From the NCBI GenBank assembly GCA_016125045.1, contig WGML01000004.1:230309-294308 (forward strand): a stretch of 64,000 nucleotides of DNA. The letters are read 5' to 3'. The translations under genes and the position numbers were made by a program. The DNA is from a bacterium (lineage in GTDB: Bacteria > Pseudomonadota > Alphaproteobacteria > Caulobacterales > Hyphomonadaceae). Of the stretch, positions 1-8,255 are shown in pieces; positions within the stretch are counted from its first letter, which is position 1, and every line of letters begins with the position of its first letter. The notes under the pieces were generated by a model that saw only the letters and a program-made list of their open reading frames with translations, did not search any database and had not been told where the DNA came from.

Positions 1-1099
1 CGGTCGCCGCGTCAAGCACGTAGAAGAAGCCGTTCTTCGGCGCCTGCATCACCACGCGCCTCGGTCCGGATGGATAGGTGAGGTCCGCGATGATCATCGG
101 CTGGGTGGCGGTGTAGTCCCAGGTTTCGCCCGGGGTGGTCTGGTAGTGCCACTTGTAGGACCCGGTTTCGGGGTCGATCGCCACGATCGAGGACAGGAAC
201 AGGTTGTCGCCGCCGCCAGGGCTGCGCAGGCCCTGGTTCCACGGTGTTCCGTTGCCGACGCCGAGATAGAGCAGGCCGGACTTTTCATCCCACGCCATCC
301 CGTCCCACACGGTGCCGCCGCCGCCGAGCTTCCACCACTCGCCCTTCCAGGTCTTCGCGGCTTCCGCGAGTTCAGGCTGCTCGAAGGGCAGGGAGGGATC
401 GCCGGGAACGGTGAAATAGCGCCACAACTGGTCGCCGGTCGCGGCGTCATAGGCCGTCACATAACCCCGCACGCGGTATTCGGCCCCGCCATTGCCGATG
501 ACGACCTTGCCCCGGATGATGCGCGGAACGCCGGTGATCGTGTAGGGCATCGACGCATCGACCGTCTGCTGTTGCCAGACCACCTCGCCCGTCTTTCCGT
601 CGAGCGCGATCAGCCGGCCGTCGATCGTACCGAAATAGACCTTGCCTTCCCACACCGCGACGCCGCGATTGACGACGTCGCAGCACGCGTCGGCCCCCTT
701 CGCCCGGTCGACCGCCGGGTCATACGCCCACAGCAGCGTTCCGTCCGCGATATTGTAGGCCTTCACCATGCTCCAGGCCGTGGTGAGGTAGAGCACGCCG
801 TCGACCACCACGGGGGTCGCTTCCTGACCGCGTTCGGTGTCGATGTCCGCAAACCAGGCTAGGCCGAGGCGCGCCACATTGCTGGCGTCGATCTGGTCCA
901 GCCGCGAGAAGCGCTGTTCTTCGAAGTCGCCGCCCGCCGCGAGCCAGCTTCCGGGCTCCGAAGCCGCCGCCAGCAGGCGCTCCTGGGTCACGGCGGCCGC
1001 CCCCACCGGGTTTGCGACGGCGGCGACTTGCGGCGGCTCCGTGCATGATGCGGCGAGGATCGGCAGCGCCAGGGCGAGCGACAACAGGTGAGCGCGCAT
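1..1099 (-). CDS. PQQ-dependent alcohol dehydrogenase, N-terminal part (cut by window edge)
   Basis: The reading frame begins at an ATG at 1099 behind a strong ribosome site (AGGAAGGA in the 16 bases before it) and stays open to the window edge, so only about 366 N-terminal residues are present. Residues 1-20 form a hydrophobic export signal ending LAASC, which looks lipoprotein-like although the lipobox is imperfect. Beta-propeller repeats follow. A Cys139-Cys140 pair (DACCDVVNRG) matches the vicinal disulfide typical of methanol/ethanol quinoprotein dehydrogenases, and GNGTPWN near residue 280 belongs to the PQQ site region. The family oxidises alcohols in the periplasm using PQQ and calcium or a lanthanide. 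Whether it is a quinohemoprotein with a C-terminal cytochrome c domain cannot be seen. Confidence 0.9.
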   Translation of the reverse strand, partial: MRAHLLSLALALPILAASCTEPPQVAAVANPVGAAAVTQERLLAAASEPGSWLAAGGDFEEQRFSRLDQIDASNVARLGLAWFADIDTERGQEATPVVVDGVLYLTTAWSMVKAYNIADGTLLWAYDPAVDRAKGADACCDVVNRGVAVWEGKVYFGTIDGRLIALDGKTGEVVWQQQTVDASMPYTITGVPRIIRGKVVIGNGGAEYRVRGYVTAYDAATGDQLWRYFTVPGDPSLPFEQPELAEAAKTWKGEWWKLGGGGTVWDGMAWDEKSGLLYLGVGNGTPWNQGLRSPGGGDNLFLSSIVAIDPETGSYKWHYQTTPGETWDYTATQPMIIADLTYPSGPRRVVMQAPKNGFFYVLDAAT

Positions 1100-1298
1100 G
1101 AATTGAAGTCCTTCCTCCCCGTCGGCGCCGCCCTTGAGCCAAAACCGGCCCGGGCGGTCTTCGCACCGACTTGTGACCGGCGAAACTAGGCCGAGCCCGC
1201 GGATGCGGCAAGTTGGAGCAGGGGCGCATCGGACAAGAACCCCCGCCCGGTGGTTGCGCCAAAACGTCGCCGCCGGCCGAAGGCCGCGCTCGAGCCGC

Positions 1299-1859
1299 TC
1301 AGTCGAGTGCGATGCGCCGGTCCTCCAGCACCTGCAGGGCTTCCTTGGGCGACCTGACTTCAGCAATCAGGTGGCGGAAGCTCGCAGGCGCGAACCGGTC
1401 CTCGATCACATGGTCGATCAGGTGGAAGAACGGCGCCCAGTAGCCATTGGTCGACAGGAAGGCCATCGGCTTGCGGTGGAGCGAAAGCTTGGCCCAGGAC
1501 AGGGTCTCGATCGCTTCCTCCAGCGTGCCGATCCCGCCCGGAAGCACGATGAAGGCGTCGCCCTCGTCGAACAGGATGCGTTTGCGCTCATGCATCGTCT
1601 CGACGAACTGGTTCTCGATGTCCTCGATGACGCCTTCGATATCGCGGAGGAAGATCGGCATCACGCCGAGGACACGGGCGCCGCGCCGGTGGGCCGAGAG
1701 GGCCACCCGCCCCATCAGCCCGACATTGCCCCCGCCATAGACGAGGCGCAGGCCCGCCTCCGCGATCGCCTCCCCGAGATCATCGGCCAGAGTGAGATAG
1801 GCCTGGTCGACGTCGTTCGACGAACCGCAATAGACGGTCACTGATCGCAGTCCGGACAT
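1299..1859 (-). CDS. LOG family / TIGR00730 nucleotide 5'-monophosphate phosphoribohydrolase
   Basis: 186-residue cytosolic Rossmann-like protein. It carries the two family signatures: GGGNVGLMG (about residues 41-49) and PGGIGTLEE (about residues 106-114), the latter being the PGGxGTxxE active-site motif. LOG proteins hydrolyse the N-glycosidic bond of nucleoside 5'-monophosphates, releasing ribose 5-phosphate; plant members activate cytokinins. In bacteria they are often misnamed lysine decarboxylase. I chose the ATG at 1859 (MSGLRSV) because GGAAAGG lies just upstream; the frame is open further but has no good start. The gene is divergent from the ABC exporter at 2000. Confidence 0.9.
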   Translation of the reverse strand: MSGLRSVTVYCGSSNDVDQAYLTLADDLGEAIAEAGLRLVYGGGNVGLMGRVALSAHRRGARVLGVMPIFLRDIEGVIEDIENQFVETMHERKRILFDEGDAFIVLPGGIGTLEEAIETLSWAKLSLHRKPMAFLSTNGYWAPFFHLIDHVIEDRFAPASFRHLIAEVRSPKEALQVLEDRRIALD

Positions 1860-1999
1860 GCAAACACCTTTCCGCCCCTCATGGCAGATACAATCATCCC
1901 CGATTCGCACGACAAAGAGGCGAACTGTATTCCGAGCTGCATCGGGTCCCTGGAGAACCCCTATAGCGGCGAAGCGCGCAGCCGCCTAAATGAGGCTTG

Positions 2000-3856
2000 A
2001 TGTCTGATCCCAACGCCCCGCAATCCGACTATGACGCGATCGAGTCCCGCAAGGCCGGGCTCGGCGTCGCCCTGGCGCGGATCGGCGTCATCCTCGCCCG
2101 GCCGGAGCTGAAGCGCTGGCGGCCGATGATGGTGCTGGCGCTCGCCCTCACCATCGTGGCGAAAATGCTCTCGGTGGCGGCGCCTGTCTATTTCGGGGAG
2201 GCGGTCAACCGGTTGAGCGACGGCTCGCCGGCGATCGCGCCGATCCTTGTCGGCCTCGGCGTCTGGACGCTGGCAAGGTTTCTCTCCTCAAGCCTGCCCT
2301 ATCTGCGGGACGCGATCTTCGCGCCGATCAGCCAGGACGCCCAACGCGTGATCGCGGTGGACGCCTTTGGCAAGGCGCAGAGCCTGTCGTTGAAATTCCA
2401 TCAGACCCGGCGCACCGGCGCCCTCAACCGCGTGATCGAGCGCGGGGCCGGCGCCCTCGATACGCTGATCCGCTTTCTGGCGTTCAACATCGGCCCGACG
2501 CTGATTGAGCTGGCGCTCGCATCCGCCGTGCTCGCAACTTTTTATGGCGGCTGGACCGCGGTCGCCGCGGTGGGGACGGTCACGCTCTACTGCGTCTTCA
2601 CCCTGCTCATCACCAACGTCCGGGTGCAGCAGCAGCGCCGGCTCAATGAGGTCGACACCGAACTGCGCGCCCGCGCCATCGACTCGCTCAACAATTTCGA
2701 GACCGTGAAGGCCTTCGCCGCGGAGGAGCGGGAGACCGGGCGCTACAACACCGCTCTCATGGCCTACAATCGCCGCGCGGTGGACGTGTCGCGATCGCTT
2801 TCCATGCTCAACGCCGGGCAGGAGCTGATCATGAACATCGGCCTCACCGTGGTGGCGGTGCTGGCTGCGTTTGCTTCGCTGCAGGGCCAGGCCCGCCCCG
2901 GCGACCTCGCCGCGGTCACGCTCATCATGATGAACCTTTACCGGCCGCTCAACATCCTCGGCTGGGCGTTCCGGGAAATCCGGCAGGGTGCGGTCGACCT
3001 CGAAAAACTGTTCGGCCTGATGGCGATGGAGCCCGAAGTGGCCGACGCGCCGGGCGCCCGGCCCCTCGAAACGCCGCGGGGCGAGGTGGTGTTCCGGAAC
3101 ATCTCCTTCCAGCACGATGCGCGGTCGTCAGGGCTGGTCGACGTGGATTTCCGCATGCCTCCGGGTCGGCGGGTCGCCATCGTCGGCCCGTCCGGGGCCG
3201 GGAAGTCCACGCTCCTGAAGCTCCTCTTCCGCTTCTATGATGCTCAGGGCGGTTCAGTGCTGATCGATGGGCAGGACGTCCGCTCCGTCACGCAATCGTC
3301 CCTGCGCGACGCTATTGGCCTCGTCCCGCAGGAGGTCGTGCTGTTCAACACCACCTTGCGCGAGAACCTGATCTACGGACGTCCCTCCGCGACCGATGCG
3401 GAGCTTGAGGAGGCCGTCCGCAGGGCGCGGCTCGATGGTTTCGTGGCGGCGCTTCCCGACGGCCTCGATACGCGTGTCGGAGAGCGCGGGGTGAAGCTCT
3501 CGGGCGGCGAAAAACAGCGTGTCGGGATCGCCCGAGCCATCCTCAAGGATCCCGCGATCCTCGTTCTGGACGAGGCGACCTCCGCGCTCGACTCGGCGAC
3601 GGAAGCCGAAGTTCAGGCGGCGCTCGACGAAGCGTCTCGCGACCGCACGACACTTATGGTGGCCCACCGGCTGTCGACGGTGGCGTCCGCTGATCTCATT
3701 ATTGTGCTCGACGGGGGCAGGGTGGTCGAGAGCGGGACCCACCACGAGCTCCTCGATCGGGACGGGCTCTACGCCTCGCTCTGGATGCGCCAGTCCAGAA
3801 CTCCGGACTCCGCCGTCGCAGGGACGAGCGCGCCGCCAGGCGTCGCCGCGGAATAG
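2000..3856 (+). CDS. Atm1/HMT1-type ABC exporter, fused permease and ATPase
   Basis: 618-residue half-transporter. The N-terminal six-helix ABC exporter domain covers about residues 40-320, and the nucleotide-binding domain follows with Walker A GPSGAGKST (396-404), Q-loop VPQEVVLFN, signature LSGGEKQR (about 500), Walker B ILVLDEATSALD (about 520) and H-loop AHRLST. The NBD and the substrate-domain order match the Atm1/HMT1 group, which exports glutathione-linked sulfur, metal or conjugate species across the inner membrane as a homodimer. The start is ATG 2000 after GAGG at 1992-1995; the preceding TTG is less likely. The substrate is inferred from family only. Confidence 0.88.
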   Translation: MSDPNAPQSDYDAIESRKAGLGVALARIGVILARPELKRWRPMMVLALALTIVAKMLSVAAPVYFGEAVNRLSDGSPAIAPILVGLGVWTLARFLSSSLPYLRDAIFAPISQDAQRVIAVDAFGKAQSLSLKFHQTRRTGALNRVIERGAGALDTLIRFLAFNIGPTLIELALASAVLATFYGGWTAVAAVGTVTLYCVFTLLITNVRVQQQRRLNEVDTELRARAIDSLNNFETVKAFAAEERETGRYNTALMAYNRRAVDVSRSLSMLNAGQELIMNIGLTVVAVLAAFASLQGQARPGDLAAVTLIMMNLYRPLNILGWAFREIRQGAVDLEKLFGLMAMEPEVADAPGARPLETPRGEVVFRNISFQHDARSSGLVDVDFRMPPGRRVAIVGPSGAGKSTLLKLLFRFYDAQGGSVLIDGQDVRSVTQSSLRDAIGLVPQEVVLFNTTLRENLIYGRPSATDAELEEAVRRARLDGFVAALPDGLDTRVGERGVKLSGGEKQRVGIARAILKDPAILVLDEATSALDSATEAEVQAALDEASRDRTTLMVAHRLSTVASADLIIVLDGGRVVESGTHHELLDRDGLYASLWMRQSRTPDSAVAGTSAPPGVAAE

Positions 3857-3929
3857 GCGGGCTCCACTTTAATTCGGCGCTCGCTTTCCCACTTTCTCAC
3901 TGGGGTCGCGGAATGGAAAGAACGAGCGG

Positions 3930-4100
3930 ATGTGGCTCTGGCTTTTGTGGTGGTGCGTGGACGATCACCTGGCGGCGGCGTTCGGGGCGCCGGGACTGGG
4001 CGAATTGCCGATCTGGGTGCCGTTGATCCTGTCTCTGGCGATCGCCTTCACCTTTGACAGTTCGATCCGGCGCGAGAAGCGCAGGCGGCGAGACGCCTAG
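3930..4100 (+). CDS. small membrane protein, 56 residues
   Basis: A short ORF with G/C-rich third positions like its neighbours. It begins MWLWLLWWCVDDHL, has one clear hydrophobic helix (IWVPLILSLAIAFTF, about residues 28-42) and ends in a very basic tail (RREKRRRRDA), as expected for an inner-membrane protein with a cytoplasmic C-terminus. Its TAG stop (4098-4100) interlocks with the TAG of the convergent YjbR gene (4097-4099). GGAAAG lies about 10 bases before the ATG. I recognise no family. It could be a membrane micro-protein linked to the upstream exporter or simply an orphan. Confidence 0.5.
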   Translation: MWLWLLWWCVDDHLAAAFGAPGLGELPIWVPLILSLAIAFTFDSSIRREKRRRRDA

Positions 4101-4474
4101 CCGCGGGCGGTGAACGACTTCTGCAGCGTCCGTGGGGCCACGTGCAGCCAGGCCTGGTGCACATGGGCGGCGAGGTCCTGGTCTGTCGTGCGATCGAGGA
4201 CGACGCCCACCCAGCCCTTCACGCCCACATAGGGCGGCCGAAAATAGGTGTCGGGGTTCGATCCGATCAGCAGCTCCTGCATGCCGTCCGGCGCCGGCAG
4301 CCATGCGGCGATGCGGTCCGCACCGTGATGATGGTCGTCGAACATCACGAACACGCGGTTGCGGGCGAAGAAGGTGGGTTCGCCGTGCGAGAGCCGTTCA
4401 GAGGTCTCCGGGTAGATCGCACACAGCGCGCGAAGTCGTTCCAGCTGTCGAAGCGCCTCTCCCGATTTTGTCAC
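4097..4474 (-). CDS. MmcQ/YjbR family protein
   Basis: 125 residues, the usual length of the MmcQ/YjbR fold. The pattern SHGEPTFFARNRVFVMF followed by DRTTDQDLAAHVHQAW near the C-terminus is characteristic. The start is GTG at 4474 with AGGAAAGG eight bases upstream. Structurally the family resembles CyaY-like/DNA-binding folds, but the molecular role is not established. It is transcribed convergently with the small membrane ORF and divergently from the glutathione peroxidase. Confidence 0.85.
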   Translation of the reverse strand: MTKSGEALRQLERLRALCAIYPETSERLSHGEPTFFARNRVFVMFDDHHHGADRIAAWLPAPDGMQELLIGSNPDTYFRPPYVGVKGWVGVVLDRTTDQDLAAHVHQAWLHVAPRTLQKSFTARG

Positions 4475-4603
4475 CCCGCTGCACCTTTCCTGCTAAGATT
4501 GCACCGATCCTCCGCGACTGTGTAAGCGTAGACATGGATCGATCAAATCCCCGCCGGCGGCTCCTTCTGAAACCGCCAGGCTTGCTGCCGAGAGACAACG
4601 CCC

Positions 4604-5086
4604 ATGACCACCGCTCACGCGTTTTCGTTCAAGTCGATCGACGGATCGAGCCTTTCGATGAAGGATTTCGCGGACAAGGCTGTTCTCGTGGTGAACGTCG
4701 CATCGAAGTGCGGGCTGACGCCCCAGTATTCCGGCCTCGAGCGCCTCTACACCAGGTACAGGGATCAGGGCCTCGTCGTCCTCGGCGTGCCATGCAATCA
4801 GTTCCTCGGACAGGAGCCCGGGACGGAAGAGCAGATCCAGACCTTCTGCTCCACCACCTACGGGGTCGACTTTCCGCTCACCGCGAAGAACGACGTCAAG
4901 GGCAAGAGCGCGCATCCGTTCTTCACATGGGCGGTGGAGACGCTCGGCAAGGATGCGAAACCGGGCTGGAACTTCCACAAGATCCTTGTCGGCAAGCAGG
5001 GCGAGCCCCTCGCGACATTCGGGTCGCGCATGGATCCTGAGGATTCCAAGATCGTCCGCGCCATCGAGGAGGCGATCAGCGCCTGA
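4604..5086 (+). CDS. glutathione peroxidase (thiol peroxidase of GPx fold)
   Basis: 160-residue GPx-fold peroxidase. The peroxidatic cysteine is Cys36 in VASKCGLTPQY, so it is a cysteine rather than selenocysteine enzyme. Gln70 (CNQFLGQEPG) and Trp122-Asn123 (PGWNFHKILV) complete the catalytic tetrad. The family reduces H2O2 and organic hydroperoxides; bacterial Cys-GPx proteins commonly use thioredoxin rather than glutathione. There is no signal peptide, so it acts in the cytosol. It stands alone, followed by a convergent DUF2842 gene 15 bases later. Confidence 0.93.
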   Translation: MTTAHAFSFKSIDGSSLSMKDFADKAVLVVNVASKCGLTPQYSGLERLYTRYRDQGLVVLGVPCNQFLGQEPGTEEQIQTFCSTTYGVDFPLTAKNDVKGKSAHPFFTWAVETLGKDAKPGWNFHKILVGKQGEPLATFGSRMDPEDSKIVRAIEEAISA

Positions 5087-5101
5087 CGGGCGTTTCGGCG
5101 C

Positions 5102-5314
5102 TCAGATGTCCGGTGTTTCCGGGGGCGTGTCGTTCTTCACCATCCACCGGACGAGCGGTCGCAAGGGGATGATCCAGGCGAGCCCCGCGATCGGGAAGAA
5201 CACCGCCTGCACGGCCCAGTGTTCGAGCGCCACCCGGTCGCCGATGATGGCGGCGATGGCGATGTAGGCGGTCATCCATGAAATGATGACGACGGAGCCG
5301 ATGAGCTTGCGCAT
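5102..5314 (-). CDS. DUF2842 family membrane protein
   Basis: 70 residues with two predicted membrane helices (about residues 4-25 and 35-52) and the family-typical end WMVKNDTPPE. DUF2842 is an alphaproteobacterial family of small inner-membrane proteins of unknown function. The ATG at 5314 has a strong GGAGGGG ribosome site. It is divergent from ctaA, whose ATG lies 70 bases away, so the two share a promoter region. Confidence 0.85.
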   Translation of the reverse strand: MRKLIGSVVIISWMTAYIAIAAIIGDRVALEHWAVQAVFFPIAGLAWIIPLRPLVRWMVKNDTPPETPDI

Positions 5315-5383
5315 GTCCAGCCCCTCCGGGATGCGGCGTTGCGGCGCTTTTGATTATGCCGGTCCTTGCAACATATGTAGCCC

Positions 5384-6511
5384 ATGACGGCCGCGCAAAA
5401 CATTCAGATCGCCGCAGGGCTTCATTCGGGTCGGGGTGCGGCCGCCGTGCGGGTGTGGCTGCTTGTCATCGCGCTGCTCGTTTATGCGATGATCCTCGTC
5501 GGCGGCGCGACCCGGCTTACAGACTCCGGCCTGTCGATAACGGAGTGGAAGCCGATCACCGGCGCCGTTCCGCCGCTCAGCGACGCCGACTGGATGTCGG
5601 AGTTCGACAAGTATCGCTCGCAGACGGCGGAATACCGCGATCAGAACGCCGGCATGAGCCTTGCCGAATTCCAGTACATCTACTGGTGGGAATGGGGCCA
5701 CCGACAGCTCGGGCGGCTGATCGGCGTCGTTTTCCTCATCCCGTTCGCCGTGTTCTGGCTGCGCGGCTTTCTGACGCCGGCGTTGCGCGGGCGGCTTCTG
5801 ATCCTGTTTTCGCTGGGCGGCCTTCAGGCGGCGATCGGCTGGTGGATGGTCTCCTCCGGGGTCGGCGACACGGACCGGCTGGATGTCGCCCCTTATCGCC
5901 TCATGACGCATTTCGGGCTCGCTCTGCTCATCATCGGCTACTGTGTGTGGTTGTGGCTCGATCTCGGGCCCCGCAGGGAGCCGTCAAGCCGGGCTGCGGC
6001 GCGCTGGGCGACCGGCCTTCTCTGGCTCACTGGCCTCCAGATGGCGCTCGGCGCGCTTGTCGCGGGGCTGGACGCGGGCCGCGGCTACACCGATTGGCCG
6101 CTCATGTCGGGGCAGGTCATTCCCCGGGCGATGTGGGTGATCGAACCGTGGTGGCGCAATCTCTTTGAAAATGAGGCGACGACCCAGTTCCTGCATCGGA
6201 TGACCGCGTATGTGCTGCTGTTCGCGGCTTTCTGGGCCGCATGGCGGCGCAAGGAAGAGGCGGGCGGCGCGTTCGGAGTCTTCGCCGGATTGACGGCGAT
6301 CCAGGTGGTTCTGGGTGTGATCACGCTTGTCAACGCGGCGCCGGTCGGGCTCGGCCTCATGCACCAGGCGACAGGGGCGGCGCTGTTCGTGACCGCGGTG
6401 GTGCTGGTCTGGAGGACGCGCGCGGTCGAGCTGGCGCTCGGTCAGGATACCGTCGCAGCGTCGGAAGGCGCCCCGGATCAGGCCGCGTTCAAGGCGCCGC
6501 GCTCAACCTGA
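5384..6511 (+). CDS. ctaA: heme A synthase (CtaA/Cox15)
   Basis: 375-residue polytopic membrane protein with eight predicted helices in two similar four-helix halves. Paired histidines that bind heme are visible in WEWGHRQLGR, HFGLALLIIGY, FLHRMTAYVLL and LMHQATGAALF. GGATRLTDSGLSITEWKP near the N-terminus is the Cox15 signature. It oxidises the C8 methyl of heme O to the formyl group of heme A for aa3-type cytochrome oxidase. The alphaproteobacterial form, like the mitochondrial one, lacks the cysteine pairs of Bacillus CtaA. The 3' end overlaps the convergent unknown gene by 34 bases. Confidence 0.95.
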   Translation: MTAAQNIQIAAGLHSGRGAAAVRVWLLVIALLVYAMILVGGATRLTDSGLSITEWKPITGAVPPLSDADWMSEFDKYRSQTAEYRDQNAGMSLAEFQYIYWWEWGHRQLGRLIGVVFLIPFAVFWLRGFLTPALRGRLLILFSLGGLQAAIGWWMVSSGVGDTDRLDVAPYRLMTHFGLALLIIGYCVWLWLDLGPRREPSSRAAARWATGLLWLTGLQMALGALVAGLDAGRGYTDWPLMSGQVIPRAMWVIEPWWRNLFENEATTQFLHRMTAYVLLFAAFWAAWRRKEEAGGAFGVFAGLTAIQVVLGVITLVNAAPVGLGLMHQATGAALFVTAVVLVWRTRAVELALGQDTVAASEGAPDQAAFKAPRST

Positions 6512-6900
6512 ACATCATAAACGCACGCCTGCGACCGAAGCACCGCCTCGACCGTCCGGGATAGCCTCCGGACCGCCTCGGTCTTCCGACGACGCGTGGC
6601 GGGGAGGACGCCGCGCGAGAAATTGTCGGAGATGCGAACCTGCCAGCGGGCGACCGGCGTCGACGACACTTTCGAACAGCCAAGCAGGAACAGGTCCGGT
6701 CCCAGCTTCAGCACCATCGCCCAGCCCCAGTCCTCGGGGGCCGGCTCGAAGTCGAACTCCACCTCGGGCATCTCCCGCGCAAGCTCCTGCTTGAGCCAGC
6801 AGACGCACCGGCAGCCCTCGTGGCCGTTGATGTTGAGCGACCTCGTTGCTTCGTCGTCGTCCAGCCCCGATCGGATGAACGAGATGACACGATCGATCAT
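6478..6900 (-). CDS. uncharacterised 140-residue protein with a Cys cluster
   Basis: ATG at 6900 with AGGA eight bases upstream. The protein has an acidic start (SGLDDDEATRS), a central cysteine cluster HEGCRCVCWLKQEL (about residues 27-40), an acidic/aromatic stretch PAPEDWGWAMVLKLG, and a basic Arg-rich C-terminal third. I do not recognise a named family; the EDWGW pattern followed by an amphipathic C-terminal helix recurs in small uncharacterised single-domain proteins. Its 3' end overlaps ctaA by 34 bases tail to tail. The cysteines might bind metal, which is speculation. Confidence 0.65.
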   Translation of the reverse strand: MIDRVISFIRSGLDDDEATRSLNINGHEGCRCVCWLKQELAREMPEVEFDFEPAPEDWGWAMVLKLGPDLFLLGCSKVSSTPVARWQVRISDNFSRGVLPATRRRKTEAVRRLSRTVEAVLRSQACVYDVQVERGALNAA

Positions 6901-7077
6901 GCTTAGGTCCTGTCGTCGACGCGGATGATGGCTGCGGCGACCGCGTCGCCGCGATCTTTCCGCGTTCACCTTGACCGTGCGACCTTGCCAAAATCTTGCC
7001 GCGTGGCGAAACCGACGCGCGGAATAGTCCACCGCGTCGTCGGGCGCAACAGGTCGAGGCGCCGCGGCCGGTGCGGG

Positions 7078-7097
7078 CACGCTGGTGCACCAGCGTG
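7078..7097. promoter_or_regulatory. perfect 20-base palindrome upstream of rplM
   Basis: CACGCTGGTGCACCAGCGTG is fully self-complementary. It lies 40 bases upstream of the rplM -35 box and 178 bases upstream of the divergent unknown gene's ATG. It has no T-tract, so it looks more like a dimeric-regulator operator than a terminator. The regulator is unknown. Confidence 0.45.
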
Positions 7098-7137
7098 TCA
7101 TCGTCGCCCGCCATTGTCGCCCGCCAGAGTCGCCTGG

Positions 7138-7166
7138 TTGACAACCCCCTTGTGGAACTGTAGCTC
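7138..7166 (+). promoter_or_regulatory. putative sigma70-type promoter for rplM-rpsI
   Basis: Consensus -35 TTGACA (7138-7143), 17-base spacer, and a partial -10 TAGCTC (7161-7166). Initiation near 7173 would give a leader of about 50 nt before rplM. Confidence 0.55.
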
Positions 7167-7222
7167 CCGCTGCTCGATTCATGGCCTGAAATCCGATCAA
7201 AGAAAGGCTCCGCACGGGAGCA

Positions 7223-7690
7223 ATGCAGACCTATTCCGCCAAACCCGCCGAAGTGACGACGAAATGGGTGGTGATTGACGCCGAAGGCGTCGTCGTCGGC
7301 CGTCTCGCCTCCTATGTGGCGCTCCGCTTGCGCGGCAAACACCGCGCTGATTACACGCCGCACGTCGACATGGGCGATCACGTCGTGATCGTGAACGCCG
7401 ACAAGGTTCGCCTGACCGGGCGAAAGCTTCGCGACAAGGTCTACCATCGGCACACCGGCTATCCGGGCGGCATCAAGACGGTGACCGCCGGCGCCCAGCT
7501 CGCCGGTCGTTTTCCGGAGCGCGTGCTCGAGGCGGCCGTGCTCCGCATGCTTCCCAAGGAGAGCTCGCTCGCCCGCAAGCAGTTTTCCAAGCTTCGCGTG
7601 TACGCCGGCCCGACGCACCCGCATGAGGCGCAGACGCCCGAAGTGATCGACTTCAAATCCCGCAACCCGAAGAATTCGAAAGCCGCCTGA
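7223..7690 (+). CDS. rplM: 50S ribosomal protein L13
   Basis: 155 residues, normal for alphaproteobacterial L13. The family blocks [41 protein letters not shown] and [11 protein letters not shown] are all present. L13 is an early-assembly large-subunit protein binding 23S rRNA. It is followed after two bases by rpsI, the near-universal L13-S9 operon. The AGGG/GGAG-type ribosome site (GGGAGC) precedes the ATG. Confidence 0.98.
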   Translation: MQTYSAKPAEVTTKWVVIDAEGVVVGRLASYVALRLRGKHRADYTPHVDMGDHVVIVNADKVRLTGRKLRDKVYHRHTGYPGGIKTVTAGAQLAGRFPERVLEAAVLRMLPKESSLARKQFSKLRVYAGPTHPHEAQTPEVIDFKSRNPKNSKAA

Positions 7691-7692
7691 GC

Positions 7693-8175
7693 ATGTCCGA
7701 TACTGTCGAGAGCCTCGAGGACCTGAAGAATCTGGGTGAGGGCGCTGTCGCTCCCGCCGTCGCTCCGGCGACCCCGAAGATCGACAAGTTCGGCCGGGCC
7801 TATGGTACGGGCCGCCGCAAGTCGGCCACAGCGCGCGTCTGGGTCAAGCGCGGCACCGGCAAGATCACGATCAATGGCAAGGACGAGAGCGAGTATTTCG
7901 CGCGTCCGGTGCTGCGCATGGTAATTCGTCAGCCGCTGGAAGCCGCGCTCCGCGCGAGCGAGATCGACGTCATCTGCACCGTTTCCGGCTCCGGCCTCTC
8001 CGGCCAGGCCGGCGCGGTTCGGCACGGCATCGCCCGCGCCCTCGTGAATTTCGAGCCGGAGATCCGTCCGGTGCTCAAGCCTTTCGGCTTCATGACCCGC
8101 GACCCGCGAACCGTCGAGCGCAAGAAATACGGCCACAAGAAAGCGCGTCGGTCGTTCCAGTTCTCGAAGCGCTAG
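7693..8175 (+). CDS. rpsI: 30S ribosomal protein S9
   Basis: 160 residues. An N-terminal extension of about 30 residues (acidic and Ala/Pro-rich), common in alphaproteobacteria, precedes the S9 core that starts at [17 protein letters not shown]. The core ends in the conserved basic tail ([18 protein letters not shown]) that reaches the ribosomal P site. It is cotranscribed with rplM and followed by a terminator-like hairpin at 8203. Confidence 0.98.
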   Translation: MSDTVESLEDLKNLGEGAVAPAVAPATPKIDKFGRAYGTGRRKSATARVWVKRGTGKITINGKDESEYFARPVLRMVIRQPLEAALRASEIDVICTVSGSGLSGQAGAVRHGIARALVNFEPEIRPVLKPFGFMTRDPRTVERKKYGHKKARRSFQFSKR

Positions 8176-8202
8176 GCCGTTTCGGTTCCTGGCTGGTTTC
8201 AT

Positions 8203-8238
8203 CGGGCGCTTCGGGTCACCGGGGCGCCCGTATCTTTT
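8203..8238 (+). terminator. putative terminator after rplM-rpsI
   Basis: CGGGCGC (8203-8209) pairs perfectly with GCGCCCG (8224-8230) across a 14-base loop and is followed by TATCTTTT. It lies 28 bases after the rpsI stop and just before the next gene's ribosome site, so it may attenuate rather than block read-through. Confidence 0.5.
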
Positions 8239-8255
8239 CGGGGGAGGGCGCAGGA

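Larger units (their letters stand above)
6901..7222. other. intergenic region between the unknown gene and rplM
   Basis: 322 bases without a convincing gene. It holds a perfect 20-base palindrome (7078-7097) and a sigma70-like promoter (7138-7166) facing rplM. The minus frame of the unknown gene stays open upstream to 7215, but that extension has no ribosome site, is Arg/Pro-rich and would run over the rplM promoter. Confidence 0.6.

Noticed and set aside
1215..1298. intrinsic terminator after the LOG gene
   Set aside because: CGGCC-TTC-GGCCG forms only a five-base-pair stem and the T-run is nine bases further on; not convincing.
6901..7215. N-terminal extension of the Cys-cluster protein up to 7215
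   Set aside because: The extension is Arg/Pro-rich, lacks a ribosome site and would overlap the rplM promoter; ATG 6900 has a proper AGGA.
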